A DNA stretch of 64,000 bases from an uncultured Clostridium sp. (GTDB lineage: Bacteria > Bacillota > Clostridia > TANB77 > CAG-508): the NCBI GenBank assembly GCA_900551615.1, contig URWN01000002.1:15404-79403 (forward strand), read 5' to 3'. The notes below the pieces were generated by a model. It had not been told where the DNA came from. It saw only the letters and a list, made by a program, of their open reading frames with translations, and did no database searches. The position numbers were made by a program, and so were the translations under genes. Positions 27,891-36,937 of this stretch are shown piece after piece. How positions within the stretch are numbered: position 1 is the stretch's first letter; each line of letters opens with the position of its first letter.

Positions 27891-28541
27891 ATGATTTTAA
27901 AAGAACTAAAGATAGATACATGGATCGGAGATCCAACAAATTGTTATGTAATATTTGAGGAAGAAAGCAAAGAAATAATGTGTATTGACCCTGCTGGAGA
28001 TGTAGACAAAATAGAGAATTTAATAAAAAATGTATTTAAAGGAAAACTAAAATATATTTATCTAACACATTGCCATGGCGATCACATAGCAGGAGTAAAC
28101 GAGTTAAAAAAGCGTTGTGGCGGAAAAATTTTAATACATAGAATTGATAGCGAAGGGCTAAACAATGTAGATATAAATTTATCAGAATATATAGGATTAC
28201 CTGAAATAGAACTAGAAGCGGATTCAAGAGTAGATGATAATGATTTAATACATTTAGGTGAACTAGAATTTAGAGTAATACACACACCTGGACACACAGC
28301 AGGAAGTACATCACTTTACTGTGAAAAGGAAAAATGTTTATTTTCCGGTGATACAATTTTTGCTGGAACATGGGGAAGAACAGATTTACCAACATCAAGT
28401 AGAGAAGATATAATGAATTCAATAGTTAACAAAATTTTAGTTTTACCAGATGATACTTTTATTTATCCAGGACACGGAAAAGCCACAATGCTTAAAGATG
28501 AAAAGCCAATTTATCTTGAATTAAAGCCTAAAAAATGGTAA
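27891..28541 (+). CDS. MBL-fold metallohydrolase (glyoxalase II-like)
   Basis: 216 residues. The metal motif THCHGDHIAG, then HTPGHTAGS, FSGDTIFAGTWGRTDLP and YPGHGKAT are the ordered signatures of the glyoxalase II-like branch. The substrate is probably a thioester or similar. It follows relA by 4 bases, an association common in Clostridia, and shares its transcript. Confidence 0.9.
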   Translation: MILKELKIDTWIGDPTNCYVIFEEESKEIMCIDPAGDVDKIENLIKNVFKGKLKYIYLTHCHGDHIAGVNELKKRCGGKILIHRIDSEGLNNVDINLSEYIGLPEIELEADSRVDDNDLIHLGELEFRVIHTPGHTAGSTSLYCEKEKCLFSGDTIFAGTWGRTDLPTSSREDIMNSIVNKILVLPDDTFIYPGHGKATMLKDEKPIYLELKPKKW

Positions 28542-28641
28542 ATATAGAAGTTTTTAATTGAAAAATTATAAAAAATGTGTTATACTATTATTATAGATAC
28601 TAATTGTATTATATTGCGGGGGTTAGGTGACAGGAGGAAAA

Positions 28642-28929
28642 ATGATTAATGTTAATATAAGAGAAAGCGTATTAGGAAAGTTAAAGGATAATAATTATAT
28701 CCTAGAGTATCGGAGTAAGCAACTGTCAATAAGAGGATTTTTTGGAGAACCACTTTGTGAAATAATTTACTTAGAGGAAACAAATGAAATCCTTGTAATG
28801 ACAGAAACTACTTTCAAGTACGGAAAGAAAGTAGAGTCAATAGAATTTGACATAAACCAAGGATTTATTGTCTTTCTATCAAGTGAGATAGGAAAGAAAA
28901 TGGAAAAAATAAAAGTAACAGAAAAATAA
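28642..28929 (+). CDS. Small conserved-looking hypothetical protein
   Basis: 95 residues, mostly beta strands (SKQLSIRGFFGEPLCEIIYLEE), unknown family. The start at 28642 is set by CAGGAGG 4 bases upstream; the GTG at 28627 overlaps that site. A promoter-like TTGAAA and TATACT lie near 28558-28587. A terminator follows. Confidence 0.6.
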   Translation: MINVNIRESVLGKLKDNNYILEYRSKQLSIRGFFGEPLCEIIYLEETNEILVMTETTFKYGKKVESIEFDINQGFIVFLSSEIGKKMEKIKVTEK

Positions 28930-28960
28930 ATAAGTTTAGTTAAAAAACCTAACCGTGCAA

Positions 28961-28995
28961 AATAGGGGAGTAGAATGCTATTCCCCTAAATTTTA
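28961..28995 (+). terminator. Terminator after the 95-residue gene
   Basis: TAGGGGA and TCCCCTA with an inner TAG/CTA, followed by AATTTTAAATTT. Confidence 0.6.
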
Positions 28996-29065
28996 AATTT
29001 GAATATATATATAAATTGGATTTTTATTAAATAAGATTTATACTTTTGGAAGGAATGTAATAAAA

Positions 29066-30379
29066 ATGATCAAAACAGAACCAAGAACATTAGCAGGATT
29101 TATGGAGCTAATGCCAAATGAACAAATATTATTTGAACAAATAAAACAAAAAATAGAAAAAACATATCAAAAATTTGGATTTTTACCACTAGACACACCA
29201 ATACTAGAACTATCCGAAGTATTGCTAGCAAAAGCTGGTGGAGAAACAGAAAAACAAATATACAGATTTGAAAAAGGCGATACAGACATATCAATGAGAT
29301 TTGATTTAACAGTACCACTTGCAAAATATGTGGCAAAAAATTATGGAAATTTAAGTTTTCCATTTAGAAGATATCAAATTGGAAAAGTATATCGTGGAGA
29401 AAGAACACAAAAAGGAAGATTCCGTGAATTTTATCAATGTGACATAGACATAATAGGAGACGGAGAACTAAGCATAGTAAATGATGCAGAACTCCCAAGT
29501 GTTATATACAATGTTTTTAAAGAATTAGGATTTGATAACTTTACAATAAAAATAAATAATAGAAAATTATTTAATGGTTTATTTGAAAGCTTAAATCAAA
29601 AAGAAAATGCAGTTGAAATATTAAGAATAATTGACAAAATAGAAAAAATAGGAAAAGAAACTGTAATAGAAGAATTAGAAAAAATCCAGGTTCCAACAGA
29701 TTCAATTAATAAAATACTTGAATTTATTGAAATAGAAGGAACAACAGATGAAAAACTACAAAAACTACAAGACTTAAATATTGAAAATGAAGCATTCCAA
29801 ACAGGTTTAGAAGAACTAACACAAGTTGTTAAATATGTACGATTATTTGGAATTCCAGACAGTAATTTTAAAGTTGATTTAACAATTGCAAGAGGCCTAG
29901 ATTATTACACAGGAACAGTATATGAAACATTTTTAAATGAATATAGAGAATTAGGAAGTGTATGTTCTGGAGGTAGATATGAAAATCTAGCAGAACATTA
30001 TACTGACAAAAAATTACCAGGTGTAGGAATATCAATTGGTTTAACAAGATTATTTTATAAACTAAATGAATTAAAACTAATAAAAGCAGATAAAAAATCA
30101 GTTGCAGAAGTTTTAATAGTTCCAATGGTTGAAGATATGAAAATGCCTATAAAACTAGCTAGTAATTTAAGAAACAATGGAATTAATACAGAAATATTCT
30201 TAAATGACAAAAAACTTAAAGCCAAAATGAAATATGCAGATAAACTTGAAATACCTTATGTTATAGTAGTGGGCGAAGATGAAGTAAATACAGGAATTGT
30301 AAAAATTAAAAATATGAAAACAGGGGAACAAGTAGAAAGAAATATAGAAGAAATAACAAAAAAAGATTTCTTTGAGTAA
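29066..30379 (+). CDS. hisS: Histidyl-tRNA synthetase
   Basis: 437 residues. Class II motifs: RFDLTVPLAKYVA, VYRGERTQKGRFREFYQCD and the HisRS-specific ARGLDYYTGTVYE. The C-terminal anticodon-binding domain (AEVLIVPMVED, LRNNGINTEIF) is present, so it is a true synthetase rather than HisZ. GGAAGGA precedes the ATG. No T-box leader is seen in the 136 bases upstream. Confidence 0.95.
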   Translation: MIKTEPRTLAGFMELMPNEQILFEQIKQKIEKTYQKFGFLPLDTPILELSEVLLAKAGGETEKQIYRFEKGDTDISMRFDLTVPLAKYVAKNYGNLSFPFRRYQIGKVYRGERTQKGRFREFYQCDIDIIGDGELSIVNDAELPSVIYNVFKELGFDNFTIKINNRKLFNGLFESLNQKENAVEILRIIDKIEKIGKETVIEELEKIQVPTDSINKILEFIEIEGTTDEKLQKLQDLNIENEAFQTGLEELTQVVKYVRLFGIPDSNFKVDLTIARGLDYYTGTVYETFLNEYRELGSVCSGGRYENLAEHYTDKKLPGVGISIGLTRLFYKLNELKLIKADKKSVAEVLIVPMVEDMKMPIKLASNLRNNGINTEIFLNDKKLKAKMKYADKLEIPYVIVVGEDEVNTGIVKIKNMKTGEQVERNIEEITKKDFFE

Positions 30380-30401
30380 AGTTATTTATAACAAAAAAGT
30401 A

Positions 30402-30446
30402 AAAAAGGTTATAGTTGCAAAAAAAGTTTACAACTATAGCCTTTTT
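30402..30446. terminator. Bidirectional terminator between hisS and the Crp/Fnr gene
   Basis: AAAAAGGTTATAGTTG and CAACTATAGCCTTTTT, one G-U pair, with As before and Ts after. Confidence 0.75.
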
Positions 30447-30463
30447 ACTATATCTAAGTATTC

Positions 30464-31093
30464 TTAGTATAAAAGAGTGATTTTATTTCCATTTTTTTTA
30501 ATAAATCCTTCATCTTTCAAAGCTTTAATTTCTCGCATCATGGCACTTCTATCAACACTTAAGTAATCTGCTAAATCAGTTAAAGAAAAAGGAAGAGAGA
30601 AAGTCTTACTTAAATTTCTAGTAGATAAAATATTAAAATAACCACGAAGTTTTTCTCTAATAGAACGTTTTGTTAAAATTTCAACTCTAGTATTCAAATC
30701 CATAACTTTATTTAAGATCAAATTAGAAAAGTTTTCAGATAAAGTCTGATGGAACTTACAATTATTTCTACATTTTTGATGAATATTATTATAGTTAAAA
30801 AACAAAACTTCACAACCTTTTTTTGCTTCAACAGAAAGTTCATTATTAGTAGTAACAATATACAAAGCCTCACCAAAAATATCATTTTTAGTAAAATGTT
30901 CAATAATAGTTTTATCACCATTCATATCATATCTAACTAAATCTGCTTCACCACTTAAAATAATGCAAATTTGATTTCTCTTTTGTATATATGTTGTTAT
31001 AGTCTGATTCTTTTTAAAAGATTTTTTCTGAACATTTTTACAAGTAGATGCAAAATCCTTTAAAAAATTGTCTGTGCTGTTGATAGTCACCAT
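30464..31093 (-). CDS. Crp/Fnr-family transcription regulator
   Basis: 209 residues. A cyclic-nucleotide-binding-type barrel occupies residues 15-115 (KKNQTITTYIQKRNQICIIL, GEADLVRYDMNGDKTIIEHF, NDIFGEALY). The helix FSNLILNKVMDLNTRVEIL and a winged HTH follow (PFSLTDLADYLSVDRSAMMREIKALKDEGFI). The start at 31093 has TTGAGGTG upstream. It is divergent from nrdD, and two GTTGYAWWTGCAAC sites lie between the genes, so it probably activates nrdDG and controls itself. It has a few cysteines but no obvious FNR Fe-S cluster pattern. Confidence 0.88.
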   Translation of the reverse strand: MVTINSTDNFLKDFASTCKNVQKKSFKKNQTITTYIQKRNQICIILSGEADLVRYDMNGDKTIIEHFTKNDIFGEALYIVTTNNELSVEAKKGCEVLFFNYNNIHQKCRNNCKFHQTLSENFSNLILNKVMDLNTRVEILTKRSIREKLRGYFNILSTRNLSKTFSLPFSLTDLADYLSVDRSAMMREIKALKDEGFIKKNGNKITLLY

Positions 31094-31164
31094 TATATTC
31101 ACCTCAATATATCACATAAAGTTAAAATTTATTACTTCATTGATGATTATTATACAATAAAAAA

Positions 31165-31178
31165 GTTGCAATTGCAAC
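31165..31178. promoter_or_regulatory. Crp/Fnr-type operator, regulator side
   Basis: GTTGCAATTGCAAC, a perfect palindrome, centred about 30 bases upstream of the expected start of the regulator transcript (minus-strand TATAAT at 31154-31149), a position that suits autoregulation. Confidence 0.6.
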
Positions 31179-31253
31179 AAAAAATATGTAACAAAAATGT
31201 AATAATTATAAAACTATTGAAAACAACTATATCAAAAAAATATTTCAAAAATT

Positions 31254-31267
31254 GTTGTATATGCAAC
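31254..31267. promoter_or_regulatory. Crp/Fnr-type operator, nrdD side
   Basis: GTTGTATATGCAAC matches the first site. Its centre is about 41 bases upstream of the start expected from TATAAT at 31289-31294, the class II activation position. Confidence 0.6.
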
Positions 31268-31370
31268 AGAAAAAGAAAAATATTGATATATAATAAACAC
31301 ATAAAAAGTAGAATTTTGGAAAATTTTAAATGACACTAATTAAGCAAAATAAAGTGAAAGGAATAAAAAA

Positions 31371-33497
31371 ATGAAAATAATAAAAAGAGATGGAAGAATA
31401 GTAGATTATGATAGGCAAAAAATAGAAGTAGCAATAGAAAAAGCCAATAGAGATGTAACAGGAAAAGAAAAAGCAACACAAAAAGAGATAAAAGAGATAA
31501 TAGATTATATAGAAAGCTTAGGAAAAAGAAGAATTTTAGTTGAAGATGTTCAGGATATAATAGAAGAAAAATTAATGGAAATTGGAAAATACAAACTTGC
31601 AAAAGAATATATAGTTTATCGTTACAACAGAGCATTAGTAAGAAAATCAAACACAACAGATGAATCAATTTTAGGATTAATAAGAAATGAAAACAAAGAA
31701 TTAGCAGAAGAAAATTCAAATAAAAATACAATGCTTGCATCAACTCAAAGAGATTATATAGCAGGAGAAGTTTCAAGAGATTTAACAAATAGACTATTAT
31801 TACCAGAAAAGATAGTAAAAGCACATCAAGAAGGAATATTACATTTTCATGATGCAGATTATTTTGTTCAACCAATATTTAATTGCTGCTTAATAAATAT
31901 AGGAGATATGTTAGACAATGGAACAGTAATGAACGGCAAATTAATAGAAAGTCCAAAAAGCTTTCAAGTAGCATGTATAGTAATGACACAAATAATTGCA
32001 GCAGTTGCAAGTAACCAATATGGTGGACAATCAGTTGATATAAAACATTTAGGAAAATATCTAAGAAAAAGTTACAATAAATATAAAAAGCAAATCGAAG
32101 AAAAATATAAAGGAAAATTATCAGGAAGTACAATAGAAGAATTAGTTGATGCAAGAGTAAGACATGAGCTAGAGTCAGGAGTTCAAACAATTCAATATCA
32201 GATAAATACTTTAATGACAACAAACGGACAAACTCCATTTGTAACATTATTTTTACACTTAGATGAAAAAGATCCATACATAAAAGAAAATGCCATGATA
32301 ATTGAAGAAATTTTAAAACAAAGAATACAAGGTGTAAAAAATGATGTTGGAGTATATGTAACACCAGCCTTTCCAAAATTAGTATATGTTCTAGACGAAA
32401 ACAATTGCTTAAAAGGTGGAAAATATGATTATTTAACAAGATTAGCTGTAAAATGTTCAGCAAAAAGAATGTATCCAGACTACATATCAGCAAAGAAAAT
32501 GCGTGAAAACTATGAAGGAAATGTATTTAGCCCAATGGGATGCAGAAGCTTTTTATCACCTTGGAAAGATGAAAATGAAAATTACAAATTTGAAGGGAGA
32601 TTTAATCAAGGTGTAGTAAGCATAAATTTGCCACAAATAGCAATAATAGCAGACGGTGATGAAGATAAATTTTGGAAATTATTAGATGAAAGACTTGAAC
32701 TATGCAAAGAAGCATTAATGTGTAGGCATTATGCATTACTAGGAACAACATCAGATATAAGTCCTATTCATTGGCAATATGGAGCAATAGCAAGATTAGA
32801 AAAAGGCGAAAAAATAGACAAACTGTTATATGGCGGATATTCAACAATGTCACTAGGATATATCGGAATATATGAAATGACAAAATTAATGAAAGGTATA
32901 TCACATACAACACCAGAAGGACATGGATTTGCATTAAAAGTCATGAAACATTTACGTGAAACAACCGATAAATGGAAAAAAGAAACAAATATTGGATTTG
33001 CATTATATGGAACACCAGCAGAAAGTTTATGTTACAAATTTGCTAGAATTGATAAAGAAAAATTTGGAACAATCAAAGATGTAACAGACAAAGGATATTA
33101 TACAAATTCATATCATGTAGATGTAAGAGAAAAAATAGATGCATTTGAAAAATTATCATTTGAAAGTGAATTTCAAAAAATATCATCAGGTGGTGCAATA
33201 TCATATGTCGAAATACCAAATATGCAACACAATATAATTGCTTTAGAAACTGCTGTTAAATTTATTTATGATAATATTCAATATGCAGAATTTAATACAA
33301 AATCAGATTATTGCCAAGTTTGTGGATTTGATGGTGAAATTATTATAAATGATAATAATGAATGGGAGTGTCCAAATTGTGGAAATAAAGACCATAGCAA
33401 GATGAATGTAGTAAGACGTACTTGTGGATATCTTGGAGAAAATTTCTGGAATGCAGGTAAAACTAAAGAAATTAAACAAAGGGTGCTACATATGTAA
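31371..33497 (+). CDS. nrdD: Anaerobic ribonucleoside-triphosphate reductase, large subunit
   Basis: 708 residues. An ATP-cone (MKIIKRDGRIVDYDRQKIEVAI) lies at the N-terminus, followed by the glycyl-radical barrel (HFHDADYF, GHGFALKVM). A C-terminal zinc site has CQVCGFD and CPNCGNKD, and the glycyl-radical motif RRTCGYLGENFWNAGK is near 683-698. It makes deoxynucleotides without oxygen. GTGAAAGGA precedes the ATG. nrdG follows 17 bases later. Confidence 0.96.
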   Translation: MKIIKRDGRIVDYDRQKIEVAIEKANRDVTGKEKATQKEIKEIIDYIESLGKRRILVEDVQDIIEEKLMEIGKYKLAKEYIVYRYNRALVRKSNTTDESILGLIRNENKELAEENSNKNTMLASTQRDYIAGEVSRDLTNRLLLPEKIVKAHQEGILHFHDADYFVQPIFNCCLINIGDMLDNGTVMNGKLIESPKSFQVACIVMTQIIAAVASNQYGGQSVDIKHLGKYLRKSYNKYKKQIEEKYKGKLSGSTIEELVDARVRHELESGVQTIQYQINTLMTTNGQTPFVTLFLHLDEKDPYIKENAMIIEEILKQRIQGVKNDVGVYVTPAFPKLVYVLDENNCLKGGKYDYLTRLAVKCSAKRMYPDYISAKKMRENYEGNVFSPMGCRSFLSPWKDENENYKFEGRFNQGVVSINLPQIAIIADGDEDKFWKLLDERLELCKEALMCRHYALLGTTSDISPIHWQYGAIARLEKGEKIDKLLYGGYSTMSLGYIGIYEMTKLMKGISHTTPEGHGFALKVMKHLRETTDKWKKETNIGFALYGTPAESLCYKFARIDKEKFGTIKDVTDKGYYTNSYHVDVREKIDAFEKLSFESEFQKISSGGAISYVEIPNMQHNIIALETAVKFIYDNIQYAEFNTKSDYCQVCGFDGEIIINDNNEWECPNCGNKDHSKMNVVRRTCGYLGENFWNAGKTKEIKQRVLHM

Positions 33498-33514
33498 AAA
33501 AAGGGAGGAAAAAG

Positions 33515-34042
33515 GTGAATTATGCAGATATAAAGAAAATAGATGTTGCAAATGGTGAAGGTGTTAGAGTTTCACTATTTGTAAGCGGATGTAATCACCA
33601 TTGCAAAGGATGTTTTAATCAATGCGCATGGGATTTTAATTATGGTAATAAATTCACAGAAAAAGAGGAACAAAAAATAATTGAATATATGGATCATGAC
33701 TATATAGAAGGACTTTCACTTTTAGGAGGAGAACCACTGGAACCTAAAAATCAAGAAGGATTATTACCGTTAGTCAAAGAAGTAAAAGAAAAGTTTCCAA
33801 ATAAAAATATTTGGTGCTATACTGGTTTTGATTTTGAAAAAGATGTTATGGGGAAGATGGCTTCCAAAAGTGAAACAACAAGAGAATTATTAAAGTATAT
33901 TGATGTTATCGTTGATGGTAAGTTTGAAGAAGATAAAAAGGATTTAAAACTTCAGTTTAGAGGTTCTTCTAATCAAAGAATATTAGATGTTAAAGAGAGC
34001 TTAAAAAATGGGAGAGTTGTTAAAGAAGAACAATACATATAA
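33515..34042 (+). CDS. nrdG: Anaerobic ribonucleotide reductase activating protein
   Basis: 175 residues, a radical SAM enzyme that installs the glycyl radical on NrdD. The cluster-binding CxxxCxxC is C26, C30 and C33 in SGCNHHCKGCFN, with the GGEPL motif near 70. The start is GTG behind GGGAGG. Same operon as nrdD. Confidence 0.95.
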   Translation: MNYADIKKIDVANGEGVRVSLFVSGCNHHCKGCFNQCAWDFNYGNKFTEKEEQKIIEYMDHDYIEGLSLLGGEPLEPKNQEGLLPLVKEVKEKFPNKNIWCYTGFDFEKDVMGKMASKSETTRELLKYIDVIVDGKFEEDKKDLKLQFRGSSNQRILDVKESLKNGRVVKEEQYI

Positions 34043-34047
34043 TGTCC

Positions 34048-34086
34048 AAAATGTCCAAAAGGAACCGTCCCTTTTGGACATTTTTT
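34048..34086 (+). terminator. Terminator after nrdG, carrying the GGAACCGTCC repeat core
   Basis: AAAATGTCCAAAAGG and CCTTTTGGACATTTT, perfect 15-bp arms, loop AACCGTC, followed by TT. The loop region matches the palindromic repeat family seen elsewhere in the window. Confidence 0.7.
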
Positions 34087-34098
34087 GAACATTTTTAA

Positions 34099-36363
34099 CT
34101 AATTTTTGCTTAAAAATCTATTTAATAATTGCTCTCTGCACAAATTTTCAAACTCATCATTCAAAGGATCTAAAGCAATATTTTCATTATACTTTCTATC
34201 TAAGCAATACTTTATAATATAATCACAAAGTACAGGATTCTTAGAAAGAAGAGGACCATGCAAATATGTTGCAATAACATTATTTTCAAAAAATCCTTCT
34301 TCAGAATCACCAAATTTATTACCATTTCCAAATAAAACATTTCCAAAAGAATTAGAAATATCAAAAGTTTGACCACCATGGTTTTCAAAACCAATAACTT
34401 TTGTTTTTAAACTTAAATTTTCAAACTTATCAGAATTATTTGTATTAGTATTAAAATTAGTATCATTTAAAATATTATTATCTTGACCTAAATTAGCCTC
34501 TATAACAATATTTCCAATACATCTTTTCTTTCTATCAGGGTTAGCAACAGTGTAATAATCAAAGACCTCAAGACCTGGTATAATGTTACCTTCAACACCT
34601 TTGTAGTATTTGCCAAATAATTGATAAGCACCACAGATAAGTAAGAAGAATACACCATTATTAACAGCATTTTTTATATTTTCTCTATATTTAACCAAAT
34701 CTTCAGCTAAAATGCTTTGCTCATTGTCAGCACCGCCACCAGCAAAAACTATATCATAATCGTTAAAGTTTGGAGCAGTATCACCAATAGAATATCTATC
34801 AATAATTGCTTTATATCCACGAGATTCGATTCTATATTTTAAAACTTGTATATTTCCGTAATCTCCATATAACTCTAGCATATCAGGATATAAATATAAA
34901 ATTTTTATTGATTTTTCTTCATTATATTGTGAATGTAAATCTTCAATGTTTTGAGAAATTTCTTTTGTATCAACTTTAGGATTTTTAACCTTAAAAATAT
35001 CATTTGTATTAGTATTAGTATCAGCTACATTATTATTTTTATTCATTTCATCAAATTTTTTCAACTCATGTCTAGTAGGTTGCAAAGAAGTATAATTAGC
35101 AATAACATATTTTTTAACATCAGTTTTGTATAGAGCCTTGACAGCATCTTCCAGATTGAAATAAGGTTCAATTTTTTCAGCAGGGAAGCCACTAGTTTTA
35201 ATTCTAATAGCAATATCATAAGCACGAGTTCCAGAGGTAACAATTCTAGAAACATTATTCAAATTATTAAAATTAATATCCCAAATCCAAGAAACATCAA
35301 AACCATCAGCAATATTATCATTTAAAACAAAAAGCAACTCTTTTTGTGAATCATCTTCATTTAAAATACGCAAACTAACATTACTTCCAGTAGGATTTTT
35401 GGCCAAATTAATTATAGTAGGAACACCATGTATTGCAATTTCCTCCAAACGGCCATTATTTAAAGCAAAAGTTGAAAAAGCCTTTTTTACAACATCATTT
35501 GAAATATCATACAAACTACAAACAGTATAAACAGCAGTGTAATTGTAAATTAAGTAAATACTATTTCCGTTAATTTTGTAAGTATTACCATCAATATCAA
35601 AACATCTATTTTTTAAATCAACATTTGTTGCCAATTTGTAAATTTCATTATCACCAAAATTACAATTTGGACATTTGAATTTTCCGACATGTGAATATTG
35701 ATAATATTCATATTCTAATCTTGTTTTACAGAATGGACAGAATTTACCTTCGCCAGCTTCTTTTATTTTTTCTGTTGCAAATTTATATTTGTCAACACTA
35801 AAATAATATATATTGCTGTTTGAAGGATTTGCTTGTCCAAGTCTTGCAACATTTGGATCATCATTGTTTAAAATCAAATTTCCAGTATAAGTTTTTAAAA
35901 ATTCATTTATTCTTAAAATTAAAGATTCAACTTCACCATTTCTATCTAATTGGTCACGGAAGAAGTTTAGAATTACTAATGTATCTAATCTAAAATCTTT
36001 AAAAACAACAGGGATGTAACTTTCATCAACTTCAAAAACTAAGTAATCAGCCTTGATTTTTCCAGTTAATGTACAATTTTTTAATATAGTTGAAAGGATA
36101 CCTGTTTCCATGTTATTTCCTTCAACATTACTTACAACCTTGTTGCCAGCAGTTTTTAAAGTGTAACCTATGCAATTATTTGTCATTGTTTTTCCATTTG
36201 TTGCAGATATTGCAATTACAGGGCAGTTGACTTTAAAGTATTTGAAAATTTCTGGATTCCAGTCAAATGCAATTTTTCCTAGAAAGTTTCCACCATTTTT
36301 ATGACATATTTTTAGTATTAGGTTTAATATTTTCATTGCTAAAATTATGAAAAAGTTTTTCAT
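34099..36363 (-). CDS. Fused MurT-GatD lipid II isoglutaminyl synthase
   Basis: 754 residues. Residues 1-445 are MurT, a Mur-ligase-like ATPase with SATNGKTMTNN at 53-63 and a zinc ribbon of C209, C212, C231 and C234. After a Thr/Asn-rich linker near 455-500, residues 505-750 are GatD, a class I glutamine amidotransferase with nucleophile C577 in LLICGAYQ and H702 in YLHGPLL. Together they amidate the D-Glu of lipid II to D-isoglutamine, using ammonia from glutamine. In S. aureus and S. pneumoniae these are two proteins. A second low-complexity insert (NTNTNNSDKFEN) lies in the GatD half. Probably monocistronic. Confidence 0.93.
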   Translation of the reverse strand: MKNFFIILAMKILNLILKICHKNGGNFLGKIAFDWNPEIFKYFKVNCPVIAISATNGKTMTNNCIGYTLKTAGNKVVSNVEGNNMETGILSTILKNCTLTGKIKADYLVFEVDESYIPVVFKDFRLDTLVILNFFRDQLDRNGEVESLILRINEFLKTYTGNLILNNDDPNVARLGQANPSNSNIYYFSVDKYKFATEKIKEAGEGKFCPFCKTRLEYEYYQYSHVGKFKCPNCNFGDNEIYKLATNVDLKNRCFDIDGNTYKINGNSIYLIYNYTAVYTVCSLYDISNDVVKKAFSTFALNNGRLEEIAIHGVPTIINLAKNPTGSNVSLRILNEDDSQKELLFVLNDNIADGFDVSWIWDINFNNLNNVSRIVTSGTRAYDIAIRIKTSGFPAEKIEPYFNLEDAVKALYKTDVKKYVIANYTSLQPTRHELKKFDEMNKNNNVADTNTNTNDIFKVKNPKVDTKEISQNIEDLHSQYNEEKSIKILYLYPDMLELYGDYGNIQVLKYRIESRGYKAIIDRYSIGDTAPNFNDYDIVFAGGGADNEQSILAEDLVKYRENIKNAVNNGVFFLLICGAYQLFGKYYKGVEGNIIPGLEVFDYYTVANPDRKKRCIGNIVIEANLGQDNNILNDTNFNTNTNNSDKFENLSLKTKVIGFENHGGQTFDISNSFGNVLFGNGNKFGDSEEGFFENNVIATYLHGPLLSKNPVLCDYIIKYCLDRKYNENIALDPLNDEFENLCREQLLNRFLSKN

Positions 36364-36558
36364 TTAAAATTTCATTCCTTTCTCGCTTTGCTCACTGGCA
36401 TACATAGTTATAAAAAATTTAGATTCCTTTATAACTAATAAGCCATCTTGAAAGTATTTTAATTTTTATAGATTATATCATAACAAAATGTAGGCTACAA
36501 GAGAAATAATAGAATTAAATTTAAAAATATCACTAGAATAAATATATCTAGTGATATT

Positions 36559-36807
36559 TTAAATAGTTTTTTCAAATTGATCTTTTAATTCATTTATATT
36601 AATGTCTAAAATTATACATAAAGCAATTAGTTCAAAATCTTTTACACTTTTTTTAGCAGTTTCAATTTTATAAAGTTCAAATCTGTCAAGTTCAATTCCT
36701 AGTAATTCTAATTTGTGAGAAAGTTCAGTTTTAGTATATTTTTTTTGTTCTCTATGTTCTTTAACTAAAGGACCAATTATATTTCTGTAATCATTAAATT
36801 TTTTCAT
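36559..36807 (-). CDS. XRE-like HTH regulator, second pseudopilin locus
   Basis: 82 residues, the same length as the XRE protein at 18055 but clearly different in sequence. An HTH can be read at VKEHREQKKYTKTELSHKLE, followed by LDRFELYKIETAKKSVKDFE. GGAGGTC precedes the ATG. It is divergent from the pseudopilin at 36938 with a palindrome between, and presumably regulates it. Confidence 0.75.
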   Translation of the reverse strand: MKKFNDYRNIIGPLVKEHREQKKYTKTELSHKLELLGIELDRFELYKIETAKKSVKDFELIALCIILDININELKDQFEKTI

Positions 36808-36874
36808 TTATAAGACCTCCAAAATAAAAAATATTTATTTATCTATTGATTTTATAATAAGTTTTATGTTATAG

Positions 36875-36893
36875 TGTGTATTAACAATACACA
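36875..36893. promoter_or_regulatory. Palindromic operator candidate at the second XRE/pseudopilin pair
   Basis: TGTGTATT-AAC-AATACACA, 8-bp arms, right beside a TATAG -10-like element at 36870-36875. Confidence 0.5.
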
Positions 36894-36937
36894 TAAGCAA
36901 AATTAACCAAATATATCTTTAGAGGGGGAGAAAAAAG

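Noticed and set aside
28930..29065. T-box leader before hisS (also checked before alaS and metG)
   Set aside because: No GGTGG-ACCGCG antiterminator motif or specifier stem is visible.
30464..31093. Reading the Crp/Fnr regulator as a true oxygen-sensing FNR
   Set aside because: The cysteines do not form an FNR cluster-binding pattern, so only the family is assigned.
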